Made by a program: the position numbers and the translations under genes. A stretch of DNA of 64,000 nt from Pseudomonas rhizosphaerae (GTDB lineage: Bacteria > Pseudomonadota > Gammaproteobacteria > Pseudomonadales > Pseudomonadaceae), in contig NZ_CP009533.1 in the NCBI RefSeq assembly GCF_000761155.1, positions 3,892,001 through 3,956,000 of the forward strand. Direction: 5' to 3'. This document shows positions 44,681 through 53,304 of this stretch, one piece after another; the stretch's first letter is position 1, and each line of letters begins with the position of its first letter. The notes beneath the pieces are model-generated. The model made no database searches, had not been told where the DNA came from, and was given only the letters and a program-made list of their open reading frames with translations.

Positions 44681-45565
44681 TCACCGTCGAACGAGGTTCA
44701 TCTTTTGCCGCCCCTCGGCCGGCGTCAGCACCCGTGCCCCGAGCCGGGTCAGAATCTCGCTGGCCCGTTCCACCAGTTGACCGTTGGTGGCCAGCACGCC
44801 TTTCTCAAGCCAGATGTTGTCTTCCAGCCCGACCCGCACGTTGCCGCCAAGCAGCACGGCCTGCGCGGCCATGGGCATCTGCATGCGGCCGATACCGAAA
44901 CCGGCCCACACCGCATCTGCTGGCAAGTTGTCGACCATGGCCTTCATGGTAGTGGTATCGGCCGGCGCCCCCCAGGGGATGCCCAGGCACAGTTGGAACA
45001 GCGGATCGTGCAGCAGTCCTTCCTTGATCATCTGCTTGGCGAACCACAGGTGACCGGTGTCGAAGATTTCCAGTTCTGCCTTCACGCCCAGCTCGGTGAT
45101 GCGTTGTGCGCCGGCGCGCAGCTGCGCGGGGGTGGACACGTAGATGCTGTTGCCGTCGCCGAAATTCAGGGTGCCGCAGTCCAGGGTGCAGATCTCCGGC
45201 AGCAGCGCTTCGACATGGGCCAGACGCGCCAGTGGACCAATCAGGTCGGTGCCGGGGCCGAACGCCATCGGAGTTTCCCCTGGGCCGATTTCCAGGTCGC
45301 CGCCCATGCCGGCGGTGAGGTTGACGATGATGTCGATATCGGCCTCGCGAATGCGCTCCATCACTTCCCGGTACAGCGCCACGTCGCGGCTGAAGCGGCC
45401 AGTCTGCGGATCGCGCACATGGCAGTGCACCACGGTGGCCCCGGCCTTGGCCGCTTCGACGGCGGCAGCGGCGATCTGTTTCGGCGTAACGGGCACGTGA
45501 GGGCTTTTGGCGGTGGTATCGCCCGCACCGGTCAGGGCGCAGGTGATGATGACGTCGTGGTTCAT
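44681..45565 (-). CDS. cdhC: 3-dehydrocarnitine cleavage enzyme (BKACE / DUF849)
   Basis: A 294-residue beta-keto acid cleavage enzyme: N-terminal [17 protein letters not shown], zinc-binding VVHCHVRDP (HxH), [25 protein letters not shown] (third zinc ligand) and [12 protein letters not shown]. Family members condense a beta-keto acid with acetyl-CoA; here 3-dehydrocarnitine plus acetyl-CoA would give betainyl-CoA and acetoacetate. The neighbourhood (carnitine dehydrogenase and thioesterase) fixes the substrate by inference. ATG at 45565 follows AAGGAT. Confidence 0.92.
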   Translation of the reverse strand: MNHDVIITCALTGAGDTTAKSPHVPVTPKQIAAAAVEAAKAGATVVHCHVRDPQTGRFSRDVALYREVMERIREADIDIIVNLTAGMGGDLEIGPGETPMAFGPGTDLIGPLARLAHVEALLPEICTLDCGTLNFGDGNSIYVSTPAQLRAGAQRITELGVKAELEIFDTGHLWFAKQMIKEGLLHDPLFQLCLGIPWGAPADTTTMKAMVDNLPADAVWAGFGIGRMQMPMAAQAVLLGGNVRVGLEDNIWLEKGVLATNGQLVERASEILTRLGARVLTPAEGRQKMNLVRR

Positions 45566-45630
45566 TGCAGGGATCCTTGAGGTGTGTGTGGTCTTGGCAG
45601 CGCGGTCATCCAAACGCGAACGGGGAGCGT

Positions 45631-45718
45631 GTAGCAGCGGCGCGAGCCGCGTCGGCGGTGAATGCGGTGTGGCTGATGCAGCGCGGCCGGCCCCGGACGC
45701 GGCTTGCGCCGCTGCTAC
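45631..45718 (+). repeat. REP pair (family B)
   Basis: GTAGCAGCGGCGCGAGCC (45631) and its inverted partner ending CGCCGCTGCTAC (45718) bracket about 45 bases. It lies between the caiX stop and the cdhC start. Confidence 0.87.
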
Positions 45719-45727
45719 AGGAATTGC

Positions 45728-46648
45728 TCAGGAGGCGGGTTTGCCGTCGAAGGTGGTCACGCCCTGCAGCCAGCGCTGTCGGTCCTGGGGGTGGTCCTTG
45801 AGCCATTGCCGGGCCGAGTCGAAGGCGTCCTTGTGCTCCAGCAGCGGTTGCATCATTCGGCTCTCGTCGGCCGCGGTGAAGGTCAGGTTGCCCAGCAGTT
45901 TGTCCACGTTCGGGCAGCGGCTGGCGTAGTCCGGCGCGGTCACCGTCCACACCGTGGCCATGCCTTCGTTCGGGCCAAGGGCGTCTTCGCTGCCGCTCAG
46001 GTAGGTCATGTCCTGGTTGACGTTCATCGGGTGCGGCGCCCAGCCGAAGAACACGATGGCCTCGTTGCGCTTCACCGCGCGGGTCACCGCCGACAGCATC
46101 CCGGCCTCGCTGGACTCCACCAGTTGAAAGTCGCCCAGGCCGAAGCGGTTCTTGGCGATCATGTCCTTGATCTGGGTGTTGGCACCCGAGCCCGGCTCGA
46201 TGCCGTAGATTTTGCCGCCCAGTTCCTTTTTGAACCTGGCGATGTCGGCGAAGCTTTTCAGGCCCTTGTCGGCCAGGTAGGTCGGCACGGCCAAGGTGGC
46301 GCGGGCGTCTTTCAAGCTGGGCTGGTCCAACACGCGTACCTGCTTCTGTTCCACGAACGGGGTGATGGTCTGGGTCATCAGCGGATTCCAGTAGCCCAGG
46401 AACATGTCCAGGCGCTGGTCGCGGATGCCGGCGAAGATGATCTGCTGGGAGGCGCTGGTCTGCTTGACGTTGTAGCCCAAGTCGTCGAGCAATACGTTGG
46501 TCATGGCGCTGGTGGCGATCACATCGGTCCAGTTGACCACGCCCAGGCGCACGTTCTTGCAACTGGCCGGTTCCGCGGCGCTGGCCGTGCCGGTCAACAG
46601 CGCGGTACCGGTGAGCATCAGCAGGCAGCAGCTGATCAATCTATTCAT
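45728..46648 (-). CDS. caiX: Carnitine-binding periplasmic protein
   Basis: A 306-residue exported binding protein with signal peptide MNRLISCCLLMLTGTALLTGTASAAEPA. It is of the same fold as choX (NVRLGVVNWTDVIATSAMTNVLLDDLGY, DMFLGYWNPLM, FFGWAPHPMN) but clearly diverged. With no permease or ATPase gene beside it, it must use a shared transporter, as P. aeruginosa CaiX does with CbcWV (here choWV). It leads the carnitine operon, divergent from cdhR. Confidence 0.92.
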   Translation of the reverse strand: MNRLISCCLLMLTGTALLTGTASAAEPASCKNVRLGVVNWTDVIATSAMTNVLLDDLGYNVKQTSASQQIIFAGIRDQRLDMFLGYWNPLMTQTITPFVEQKQVRVLDQPSLKDARATLAVPTYLADKGLKSFADIARFKKELGGKIYGIEPGSGANTQIKDMIAKNRFGLGDFQLVESSEAGMLSAVTRAVKRNEAIVFFGWAPHPMNVNQDMTYLSGSEDALGPNEGMATVWTVTAPDYASRCPNVDKLLGNLTFTAADESRMMQPLLEHKDAFDSARQWLKDHPQDRQRWLQGVTTFDGKPAS

Positions 46649-46740
46649 GATGGCTCCCTCAAGCGGCAGTTCGAATTGTTATGGGGGCGGCGTCTGTGCG
46701 CCGTTTGCATAAGGTACGCAGGGCCTCCGGGGAAAAATCG

Positions 46741-46773
46741 CACTGCAGCGACCGGCTCTTGCACAGTGGCGAC
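46741..46773. promoter_or_regulatory. Tandem half-sites with 21-bp period between caiX and cdhR
   Basis: CACTGCAGCGAC at 46741 and CACAGTGGCGAC at 46762 agree at 9 of 12 positions and start exactly 21 bases apart. They lie 93 bases upstream of caiX and about 104 before cdhR. An AraC-family protein (CdhR, possibly GbdR) is the likely ligand. The reverse complement of the choX repeat, CACTGGATACGAC, begins and ends similarly. Confidence 0.55.
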
Positions 46774-46800
46774 GTGGTAGGTATTAGTGGTGTCCCATAG

Positions 46801-46824
46801 GCCCTCTTCGCGGGCAGAGGGCTC
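46801..46824 (+). repeat. Partial REP (family C)
   Basis: One degenerate arm, GCCCTCTTCGCGGGCAGAG, without a clear partner, in the cdhR leader. Confidence 0.6.
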
Positions 46825-46876
46825 GCCGCCCGCCACGCCCTCACAGGATCGCGCCGCAGAAATCACCGAGCACACC

Positions 46877-47824
46877 ATGGCCCAAGACTTCCACTTCCTG
46901 CTGCTGCCCGGCTTTTCTGCGATGGGTTTCATCTCGGCCATCGAGCCGCTGCGTGTGGCCAACCGCTTCCGCGGCGAGCTGTATCGCTGGCAGGTGCTGA
47001 GCCTGGACGGCGGCGCGGTGTTGGCCAGCAACGGCATGTCGGTGAATGCCGACGGCGGGCTGACCGCGTTGGCCCCGGGGGCGACGCTGCTGGTGGTGGC
47101 CGGTTTCGAGCCGCTCGCCACCTTCGATGGGGCACTGCGCGACTGGCTGCGCCGTCTGGATCGCGAAGGGGTGACGCTGGGCGGCATCGACACCGGCAGC
47201 TTTGTCCTCGCCGAAGCGGGCCTGCTCGAGCGCCACCGTGTGGCGCTGCATTGGGAGGCTCTGGATGCCTTTCGCGAATCCTATCCGGCATTGAGCGCCA
47301 GCCAGGAGCTGTTCGAAACCGACAGTGCGCGCATCACCTGCGCCGGTGGTACCGCCTGCATCGACCTGATGCTCGATCTGATCGGCCAGGCCCACGGCAG
47401 CGAGCTGGCGATCCAGGTCTCGGAGCAATTCGTGGTCGGCCGCATCCGGCCGCGCAAGGATCACCAGCGCATGCAGATCGCCTCGCGCTACGGCATCGGC
47501 AACAAGAAGCTGGTGCAGGTGATCGGCGAAATGGAGCAGCACACCGAGCCGCCGCTGAGCACGCTGCAGTTGGCCGAGCTGGCCAAGGTCACGCGACGCC
47601 AATTGGAGCGCTTGTTCCGGCTGCACTTGAACGACACGCCGAGTAATTTCTACCTGCGCCTGCGTCTGGAGAAAGCCCGGCAACTGCTGCGCCAGACGCC
47701 GATGAGCGTGCTGGAGGTCAGCATCGCCTGTGGTTTCGATTCACCGTCGTATTTCACCCGCAGCTATCGGGCGCGGTTTGCCCGCTGCCCGCGGGAAGAT
47801 CGGCGTGGCCGCGAGTCGGGGTAG
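46877..47824 (+). CDS. cdhR: Carnitine-responsive AraC-family activator CdhR
   Basis: A 315-residue paralogue of GbdR: N-terminal GATase1-like domain (FHFLLLPGFSAMGFISAIEPLRVANRF; GIDTGSFVLAEAGLLE) and C-terminal AraC HTH pair (STLQLAELAKVTRRQLERLFRLHLNDTPSNFYLRLRLEKARQLLRQTPMSVLEVSIACGFDSPSYFTRSYRARF). It is divergent from caiX-cdhCAB, which it should activate with carnitine as inducer. The ribosome site before ATG 46877 is weak. Confidence 0.93.
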   Translation: MAQDFHFLLLPGFSAMGFISAIEPLRVANRFRGELYRWQVLSLDGGAVLASNGMSVNADGGLTALAPGATLLVVAGFEPLATFDGALRDWLRRLDREGVTLGGIDTGSFVLAEAGLLERHRVALHWEALDAFRESYPALSASQELFETDSARITCAGGTACIDLMLDLIGQAHGSELAIQVSEQFVVGRIRPRKDHQRMQIASRYGIGNKKLVQVIGEMEQHTEPPLSTLQLAELAKVTRRQLERLFRLHLNDTPSNFYLRLRLEKARQLLRQTPMSVLEVSIACGFDSPSYFTRSYRARFARCPREDRRGRESG

Positions 47825-47856
47825 ATCATTGCTCATGCAGCGGCTGGGCTGAATCA

Positions 47857-47926
47857 TTCGCGGCCACTGGCCGCTCCCACGGATGGAATGTGTTTGTCCG
47901 GTGGGAGCGGTCTGTGGCCGCGAAGG
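47857..47926 (+). repeat. REP pair
   Basis: TTCGCGGCCACTGGCCGCTC (47857) and GTGGGAGCGGTCTGTGGCC (47901) form imperfect inverted arms with a 20-base loop, mixing family A and C ends. Located after cdhR. Confidence 0.82.
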
Positions 47927-48015
47927 CGTCAGTAAGGCTAATGCATATGTACCGTTCTTGCGCGCCACACGGCCGCTAACCTGCGCGCTCATTCATCGAT
48001 AAAGGAATCATCGAA

Positions 48016-48273
48016 ATGGGCAAGCACGTCATGGCATCGAGCCTAGTTACTGCGGCGCTTCTGACTCTGGCCGGACCGGCATCGGCCGCCTGGTACGACT
48101 GTCGCGTCATCGACAATCAGGCCACCGACGCCTGGGACAACACCCTGGTGGATCTGCCCGTGGAGGCCGACAGCCTGGCGGAGGCCGAGCGCAAGACCCG
48201 CGCCTTCGTGGCGCAGGACCCTGGCAATCCGACCGACATCAGCCTGAACTGCCGGGTGAACGAGGAGGAATGA
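48016..48273 (+). CDS. Small exported hypothetical protein
   Basis: An 85-residue protein with a signal peptide (MGKHVMASSLVTAALLTLAGPASAA) and a short mature domain starting WYDCRVIDNQATDAWDNTLVDLPVEADSLAEAERKTRAFVAQ, ending NCRVNEEE. Two Cys could pair. The start has an AAAGGA ribosome site. I recognise no family. It converges with the DUF3010 gene, 10 bases apart. Confidence 0.72.
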   Translation: MGKHVMASSLVTAALLTLAGPASAAWYDCRVIDNQATDAWDNTLVDLPVEADSLAEAERKTRAFVAQDPGNPTDISLNCRVNEEE

Positions 48274-48283
48274 AAGGCAGCTC

Positions 48284-48700
48284 TCAACGAGCTTTGAGCA
48301 GTACTGCGCAAGCGGCCTTGTAGGCTTCGTGCTGGTACTTGTTCAGGCTGCCCGGCAACTCGGCCAGCTTCTTGGCCTGGGCACTGATGGTCTGCGGGGA
48401 CACCAGCACCGCCTCGCAGCCATCGAGCAGTTGCAGCACGCCTTCAATCTTGAAGGTGGTCGGCCCGCCGGCGAATTCACCCTTCTTGCCGCGTTTCTTG
48501 ATGGCAAGCATCTTCAACCCGTTATCGCTGATGAACGCGGCGACTTGCGTGCGGAACTGCCGCACGTTTGCGGCGATGTCATCGTCTTCCAGGGCAATCT
48601 TCTTGACGGTAGCGGGTACGTGCGCCAGATCGGCGTCGACGTACTCCACCACGGCGAAGATCGCTTCGCTGCCCTTGATCTCGACCCCGGCTATTTTCAC
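48284..48700 (-). CDS. DUF3010 family protein
   Basis: A 138-residue cytoplasmic protein, MKIAGVEIKGSEAIFAVVEYVD...NGLKMLAIKKRGKKGEFAGGPTTFKIEGVLQLL, matching DUF3010, whose function is unknown. It starts with GTG at 48700 behind a GGAG ribosome site, two bases after the stop of the LprI-like gene, so both are probably one transcript. Confidence 0.82.
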   Translation of the reverse strand: MKIAGVEIKGSEAIFAVVEYVDADLAHVPATVKKIALEDDDIAANVRQFRTQVAAFISDNGLKMLAIKKRGKKGEFAGGPTTFKIEGVLQLLDGCEAVLVSPQTISAQAKKLAELPGSLNKYQHEAYKAACAVLLKAR

Positions 48701-48702
48701 GC

Positions 48703-49104
48703 TCACTCCAGGCCCACCGACTGCAGGAACTCGGAGCGCTCGTCGCTTTTCTGCGCGCGACAATCGTTCTGCGCGATCTCATACGCCTGGGTGCCTTTGC
48801 CGGCATTGACCGTGTACACGTCGCAATCGGCTTCGCGCGACTTGGCCCACAGGTCCTGGGCGGCCTTGAGCTTGCCGGTGAATGCCTTGAGCTCGGGCGA
48901 GTCTGCGGGGAACTGGGACTTGATGCGATCGAGCAGGTCGGTGTACGACCCGCTCATCTCGGCTTCCGAGGTCTTGCGGTTGTAGGCCGAGCAATCGTAG
49001 CTCTGCTGATCGGTTTCGACGTTATCGCACGGGGTGGGGCTGTCGGACTCTTCGGCCTGGGCGGCGAAGGACAGCAGGGCAAGCATCAGCAGCGTGAATC
49101 TCAT
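48703..49104 (-). CDS. LprI/DUF1311-type periplasmic protein, possible lysozyme inhibitor
   Basis: A 133-residue exported protein with signal peptide MRFTLLMLALLSFAAQAEE and the LprI N-terminal-like pattern CDNVETDQQSYDCSAYNRKTSEAEMSGSYTDLLDRI...FTGKLKAAQDLWAKSREADCDVYTVNAGKGTQAYEIAQNDCRAQKSDERSEFL, with the conserved Cys and the W/R/C region. M. tuberculosis LprI inhibits lysozyme; activity here is not shown. Probable operon with DUF3010. Confidence 0.8.
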   Translation of the reverse strand: MRFTLLMLALLSFAAQAEESDSPTPCDNVETDQQSYDCSAYNRKTSEAEMSGSYTDLLDRIKSQFPADSPELKAFTGKLKAAQDLWAKSREADCDVYTVNAGKGTQAYEIAQNDCRAQKSDERSEFLQSVGLE

Positions 49105-49478
49105 GAGAATCTACCTAACCCGTTAAGCAGGACAATGCCGCTGATTCTGTCTCAGCAGCGGTGCAAAGCATAGGGGCAGAGCGATGGCATGCGGTATTTT
49201 TCATGCAGTGGCCGGTGGTGGCATGGACAGGTCCACCGTAGGAGCGGTCATTGGCCGCGAAGAGCCCGCCGCGCAATGCCTGATTCACCACGGCGATCCT
49301 TTCGCGGCCGAGGACCGCTCCCACGGGGAAGTTGGCTATCGTTTGGATCGGGCGTTGACGCTTTCGGCAATTCCCCTGTCGTTTTTGCATCCGGTCGCCG
49401 GTTCGCGCAGGCATATGCTGGCCCCATGAAGCGCCGACATACGATTCGGCGCCTGACTTGCCTGATGGGGACCGCCCG
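49105..49478. other. 374-bp intergenic region with one REP
   Basis: Divergent start region between the LprI-like gene and the dipeptidase. It holds the REP at 49238-49324 and no gene. I could not find a 21-bp-period repeat like those at choX and caiX. Confidence 0.6.
49238..49324 (+). repeat. REP element (family A)
   Basis: An 87-base unit starting GTAGGAGCGGTCATTGGCC with an inverted arm ending CCGCTCCCAC. Confidence 0.87.
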
Positions 49479-50456
49479 ATGAGCCCAGCCGAACTGCACG
49501 CCGACAGCATCGTTATCGACGGGCTGATCATTGCCAAATGGAACCGTGAGCTGTTCGAGGACATGCGCAAGGGCGGTCTGACCATGGCCAACTGCACCGT
49601 ATCGGTGTGGGAAGGCTTTCAGGCCACCGTCGACAGCATCTGCAAGAGCCAGAAGCTGATGCGCGAGAACAGCGACCTGGTCATGCCGGTGCGCACCACC
49701 GCCGACATCCGCAAGGCCAAGGAAATCGGCAAGACCGGCATCCTCTTCGGTTTCCAGAACGCTCACGCCTACGAGGACCAGATCGGCTACGTGGAAGTGT
49801 TCAAGCAGCTGGGCGTGGGCATCGTGCAGATGTGCTACAACACCCAGAATCTAGTGGGGACCGGCTGCTACGAGCGCGACGGCGGGCTGTCCGGATTCGG
49901 TCGCGAAATCGTCGCCGAGATGAACCGCGTCGGCGTGATGTGCGACCTGTCCCACGTCGGCTCGAAAACCAGTGAAGAAGTCATTCTCGAATCGAAGAAG
50001 CCGGTGTGCTATTCGCACTGCCTGCCCTCGGGCCTCAAGGAACACCCGCGCAACAAGTCCGATGAAGAGCTGAAGTTCATCGCCGACCATGGCGGCTTCG
50101 TCGGCGTGACCATGTTCGCGCCGTTCCTGGCCAAGGGCATCGATTCGACCATCGACGACTACGCCGAAGCCATCGAATACACCATGAACATCGTTGGCGA
50201 AGACGCCATCGGCATCGGCACCGACTTCACCCAGGGCCATGGCCAGGACTTCTTCGAATACCTGACCCACGACAAGGGCTACGCGCGGCGCCTGACCAGC
50301 TTCGGCAAGATCATCAACCCGCTGGGCATCCGCACCGTGGGCGAATTCCCCAACCTCACCGAAACCCTGCTCAAACGCGGCCACAGCGAACGCGTGGTGC
50401 GCAAGATCATGGGCGAGAACTGGGTCAATGTCCTGCGCGACGTCTGGGGAGAATAA
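49479..50456 (+). CDS. Membrane dipeptidase family (renal dipeptidase-like) protein of the betaine cluster
   Basis: A 325-residue zinc amidohydrolase of peptidase family M19: ADSIVIDGLIIAKWN replaces the usual HxD start, GILFGFQNAHA, VGVMCDLSHVG (zinc His), YSHCLPSGLKEHPRNKSDEELK (zinc His and Arg loop) and GIGTDFTQGHG. The missing first HxD pair suggests an altered metal site. An orthologue is next to dgcA in P. aeruginosa and belongs to the GbdR regulon; its substrate is unclear. ATG at 49479 follows GGGGA. Confidence 0.88.
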   Translation: MSPAELHADSIVIDGLIIAKWNRELFEDMRKGGLTMANCTVSVWEGFQATVDSICKSQKLMRENSDLVMPVRTTADIRKAKEIGKTGILFGFQNAHAYEDQIGYVEVFKQLGVGIVQMCYNTQNLVGTGCYERDGGLSGFGREIVAEMNRVGVMCDLSHVGSKTSEEVILESKKPVCYSHCLPSGLKEHPRNKSDEELKFIADHGGFVGVTMFAPFLAKGIDSTIDDYAEAIEYTMNIVGEDAIGIGTDFTQGHGQDFFEYLTHDKGYARRLTSFGKIINPLGIRTVGEFPNLTETLLKRGHSERVVRKIMGENWVNVLRDVWGE

Positions 50457-50486
50457 ACCCCGGATCCCTCATTCACCCCTTGCCCC

Positions 50487-50510
50487 GTAGGAGCGGTCAT
50501 CGGCCGCGAA
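50487..50510 (+). repeat. Single REP half (family A)
   Basis: One arm, GTAGGAGCGGTCATCGGCC..., between the dipeptidase and DUF5943 genes. No inverted partner follows. Confidence 0.75.
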
Positions 50511-50575
50511 CACCGCCACGCGGTGCCATCCCCCGTGGGCAAGGGCAAACCATCGTTTTCCGGAGTTACCGAAGC

Positions 50576-51106
50576 ATGGCCAAGATCGCCCCGCAACTGC
50601 CCATCGAAGTCGACAGCGAAACCGGCGTCTGGACCTCCGACGCCTTGCCGATGCTGTACGTGCCACGCCACTTCTTCGTCAACAACCATATGGGTATCGA
50701 AGAAGTGCTGGGCGCCGACGCCTACGCCGAGATTCTCTACAAGGCCGGCTACAAATCCGCCTGGCACTGGTGCGAGAAAGAGGCCGAATGCCATGGCCTG
50801 GAAGGCGTCGCGGTGTTCGAGCACTACATGAAGCGTCTGTCGCAGCGCGGCTGGGGGTTGTTCAAGATCCAGGACATCGACCTGGATAAAGGCACCTGCA
50901 GCGTCAAGCTGGAACATTCCGCCTTCGTCTACGTGTACGGCAAGGTCGGGCGCAAGGTCGACTACATGTTCACCGGCTGGTTCGCCGGGGCCATGGACCA
51001 GATTCTCGCCGCTCGCGGCAGCAGCATTCGTACCGTCGCCGAGCAAGTCTACGGCGGCTCCGAAGAAGGCCACGAAGATGGCCTCTTCACCGTGAAACCG
51101 TTGTAA
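50576..51106 (+). CDS. DUF5943 domain protein of the dimethylglycine cluster
   Basis: A 176-residue protein, PMLYVPRHFFVNNHMGIEEVLGADAYAEILYKAGYKSAWHWCEKEAECHGLEGVAVFEHYMKRLSQRGWG, which reads like the V4R-type small-molecule-binding fold found in DUF5943. Orthologues precede dgcA in pseudomonads; function unknown. It ends 18 bases before dgcA, so it is part of that operon. Confidence 0.85.
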   Translation: MAKIAPQLPIEVDSETGVWTSDALPMLYVPRHFFVNNHMGIEEVLGADAYAEILYKAGYKSAWHWCEKEAECHGLEGVAVFEHYMKRLSQRGWGLFKIQDIDLDKGTCSVKLEHSAFVYVYGKVGRKVDYMFTGWFAGAMDQILAARGSSIRTVAEQVYGGSEEGHEDGLFTVKPL

Positions 51107-51124
51107 GTCGAGGAAGACGCCGCC

Positions 51125-53185
51125 ATGGCTTTCGAAGCGATGTTCCAGCCGATCCAGATCGGCAAGCTGACGATCCGCAACCGCGTGCTCAGCACCGCGC
51201 ACGCCGAGGTCTACGCCACCGATGGCGGCATGACCACTGATCGTTACGTCAAATACTACGAAGAGAAAGCCCGTGGTGGTATCGGCTTGGCCATCTGCGG
51301 CGGTTCCTCCAGCGTGGCCATCGACAGCCCCCAGGGCTGGTGGAAATCGGTGAACCTGGCCACCGACAAGATCATTCCGCACTTCCAGAACCTGGCCGAC
51401 GCCATGCACAAGCATGGCGCCAAGATCATGATCCAGATCACCCACATGGGCCGTCGCTCGCGCTGGGACGGCGAGCATTGGCCCACGCTGATGTCGCCCT
51501 CGGGCATTCGCGAGCCGGTGCACCGCGCTACCTGCAAGACCATCGAGCCTGAAGAGATCTGGCGCGTGATCGGCAACTACGCCAGCGCCGCGGCGCGGGC
51601 CAAGGCCGGTGGCCTGGACGGCGTGGAGCTGTCGGCGGTGCATCAGCACATGATCGACCAGTTCTGGAGCCCGCGGGTCAACAAGCGGACCGACGAATGG
51701 GGCGGCAGCTTCGAGAACCGCATGCGCTTCGGCATCGAGGTGATCAAGGCCGTGCGCAAGGAAGTCGGCGACGACTTCTGCGTGGGCCTGCGCATCTGCG
51801 GCGACGAATTCCATCCCGATGGCTTGAGCCACGAGGACATGAAGGAAATCGCCAAGTACTACAGCGACACCGGCATGCTCGATTTCCTCGGCGTAGTGGG
51901 CTCGGGTTGCGACACCCACAACACCCTGGCCAACGTCATCCCCAACATGAGCTATCCACCGGAGCCGTTCCTGCACCTGGCGGCCGGCATCAAGGAAGTG
52001 GTGAACATCCCGGTGCTGCACGCACAGAACATCAAGGACCCGAACCAGGCCACGCGCATTCTGGAAGGCGGCTACGTCGACATGGTCGGCATGACTCGCG
52101 CGCACATCGCCGACCCGCACCTGATCGCCAAGATCAAGATGGGCCAGGTCGACCAGATCAAGCAGTGCGTGGGCGCCAACTACTGCATCGACCGGCAGTA
52201 TCAAGGGCTGGACGTACTGTGCATCCAGAACGCGGCCACGTCGCGGGAATACATGGGTGTGCCGCACATCATCGAAAAATCCACCGGCGTGAAGCGCAAG
52301 GTGGTGGTGGTCGGTGCCGGCCCGGCCGGCATGGAGGCGGCGCGGGTGTCGGCCGAGCGCGGCCACGACGTGACCCTGTTCGAGAAGAAGGAATTCATCG
52401 GCGGCCAGATCACCACGGCGTCCAAGGCGCCGCAGCGTGACCAGATCGCCGGCATCACCCGCTGGTTCCAGCTAGAACTGGCACGTTTGAAAGTCGATCT
52501 GCGCCTGGGCACTGCTGCCGATGCCGACACCCTCATGGATCTGCGTCCGGACATCGTCGTACTGGCCGTGGGTGGCCATCCGTTTCTCGAGCAGGGCGAG
52601 CACTGGGGCGCCGATGAAGGCCTGGTGGTCAGCAGCTGGGACGTGCTCGACGGCAAGGTCGCGCCGGGCAAGAACGTCCTGGTGTACGACACCATCTGCG
52701 AATTCACCGGCATGTCGGTGGCCGACTTCCTGGCCGACAAGGGCTGCCAGGTCGAGATCGTCACCGACGACATCAAGCCGGGCGTGGCCATCGGCGGTAC
52801 GTCGTTCCCGACCTACTACCGCAGCATGTACCCCAAGGAAGTGATCATGACCGGCGACCTGATGCTGGAAAAGGTCTACCGCGAGGGCGACAAGCTGGTG
52901 GCGGTGCTGGAGAACGAATACACCGGTGCCAAGGAAGAACGGGTGGTCGACCAGGTGGTGGTGGAGAACGGCGTGCGTCCCGACGAGAAGCTCTATTACG
53001 AGCTCAAGCAGGGTTCGCGCAACAAGGGCCAGATGGACATCGACGCTCTGTTCGCCATCCAGCCGCAACCGTCGTTGAGCACAACGGGTGACGACTACCT
53101 GCTGTTCCGCATCGGCGACTGCGTGGCCCAGCGCAACACCCACGCGGCGATCTACGACGCGCTGCGCCTGTGCAAGGATTTTTGA
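51125..53185 (+). CDS. dgcA: Dimethylglycine demethylation protein DgcA
   Basis: A 686-residue flavoprotein of the trimethylamine dehydrogenase / 2,4-dienoyl-CoA reductase type. Residues 1-370 form an FMN TIM barrel (FQPIQIGKLTIRNRVLSTAHAEVYA; GVELSAVHQHMIDQFWSP). The 4Fe-4S Cys cluster is in CVGANYCIDRQYQGLDVLCIQN. A C-terminal FAD/NAD module begins VVVVGAGPAGMEAARVSAERGHDVTLFE. With DgcB it converts dimethylglycine to sarcosine. The start follows GAGGAAGACGCCGCC. Confidence 0.95.
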   Translation: MAFEAMFQPIQIGKLTIRNRVLSTAHAEVYATDGGMTTDRYVKYYEEKARGGIGLAICGGSSSVAIDSPQGWWKSVNLATDKIIPHFQNLADAMHKHGAKIMIQITHMGRRSRWDGEHWPTLMSPSGIREPVHRATCKTIEPEEIWRVIGNYASAAARAKAGGLDGVELSAVHQHMIDQFWSPRVNKRTDEWGGSFENRMRFGIEVIKAVRKEVGDDFCVGLRICGDEFHPDGLSHEDMKEIAKYYSDTGMLDFLGVVGSGCDTHNTLANVIPNMSYPPEPFLHLAAGIKEVVNIPVLHAQNIKDPNQATRILEGGYVDMVGMTRAHIADPHLIAKIKMGQVDQIKQCVGANYCIDRQYQGLDVLCIQNAATSREYMGVPHIIEKSTGVKRKVVVVGAGPAGMEAARVSAERGHDVTLFEKKEFIGGQITTASKAPQRDQIAGITRWFQLELARLKVDLRLGTAADADTLMDLRPDIVVLAVGGHPFLEQGEHWGADEGLVVSSWDVLDGKVAPGKNVLVYDTICEFTGMSVADFLADKGCQVEIVTDDIKPGVAIGGTSFPTYYRSMYPKEVIMTGDLMLEKVYREGDKLVAVLENEYTGAKEERVVDQVVVENGVRPDEKLYYELKQGSRNKGQMDIDALFAIQPQPSLSTTGDDYLLFRIGDCVAQRNTHAAIYDALRLCKDF

Positions 53186-53195
53186 TCCTTCCCCT

Positions 53196-53282
53196 GTAGG
53201 AGCGGTCATCGGCCGCGAAAGAAGCACTGCGGTGTACCTGATACAACGCAGTGGCCGTTTCGCGGCCGATGACCGCTCCTAC
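53196..53282 (+). repeat. REP element (family A) in the dgcA-dgcB gap
   Basis: An 87-base unit, GTAGGAGCGGTCATCGGCC to GACCGCTCCTAC, complete and well conserved. It lies inside the probable operon, 22 bases before the dgcB start. Confidence 0.9.
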
Positions 53283-53304
53283 GAGGGTCCAAAGAGGCTT
53301 CACC

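Noticed and set aside
50279..52366. 695-codon minus-strand frame opposite the dipeptidase, DUF5943 and dgcA genes
   Set aside because: It crosses three real genes, has no ribosome site or domain, and shows shadow-type composition.
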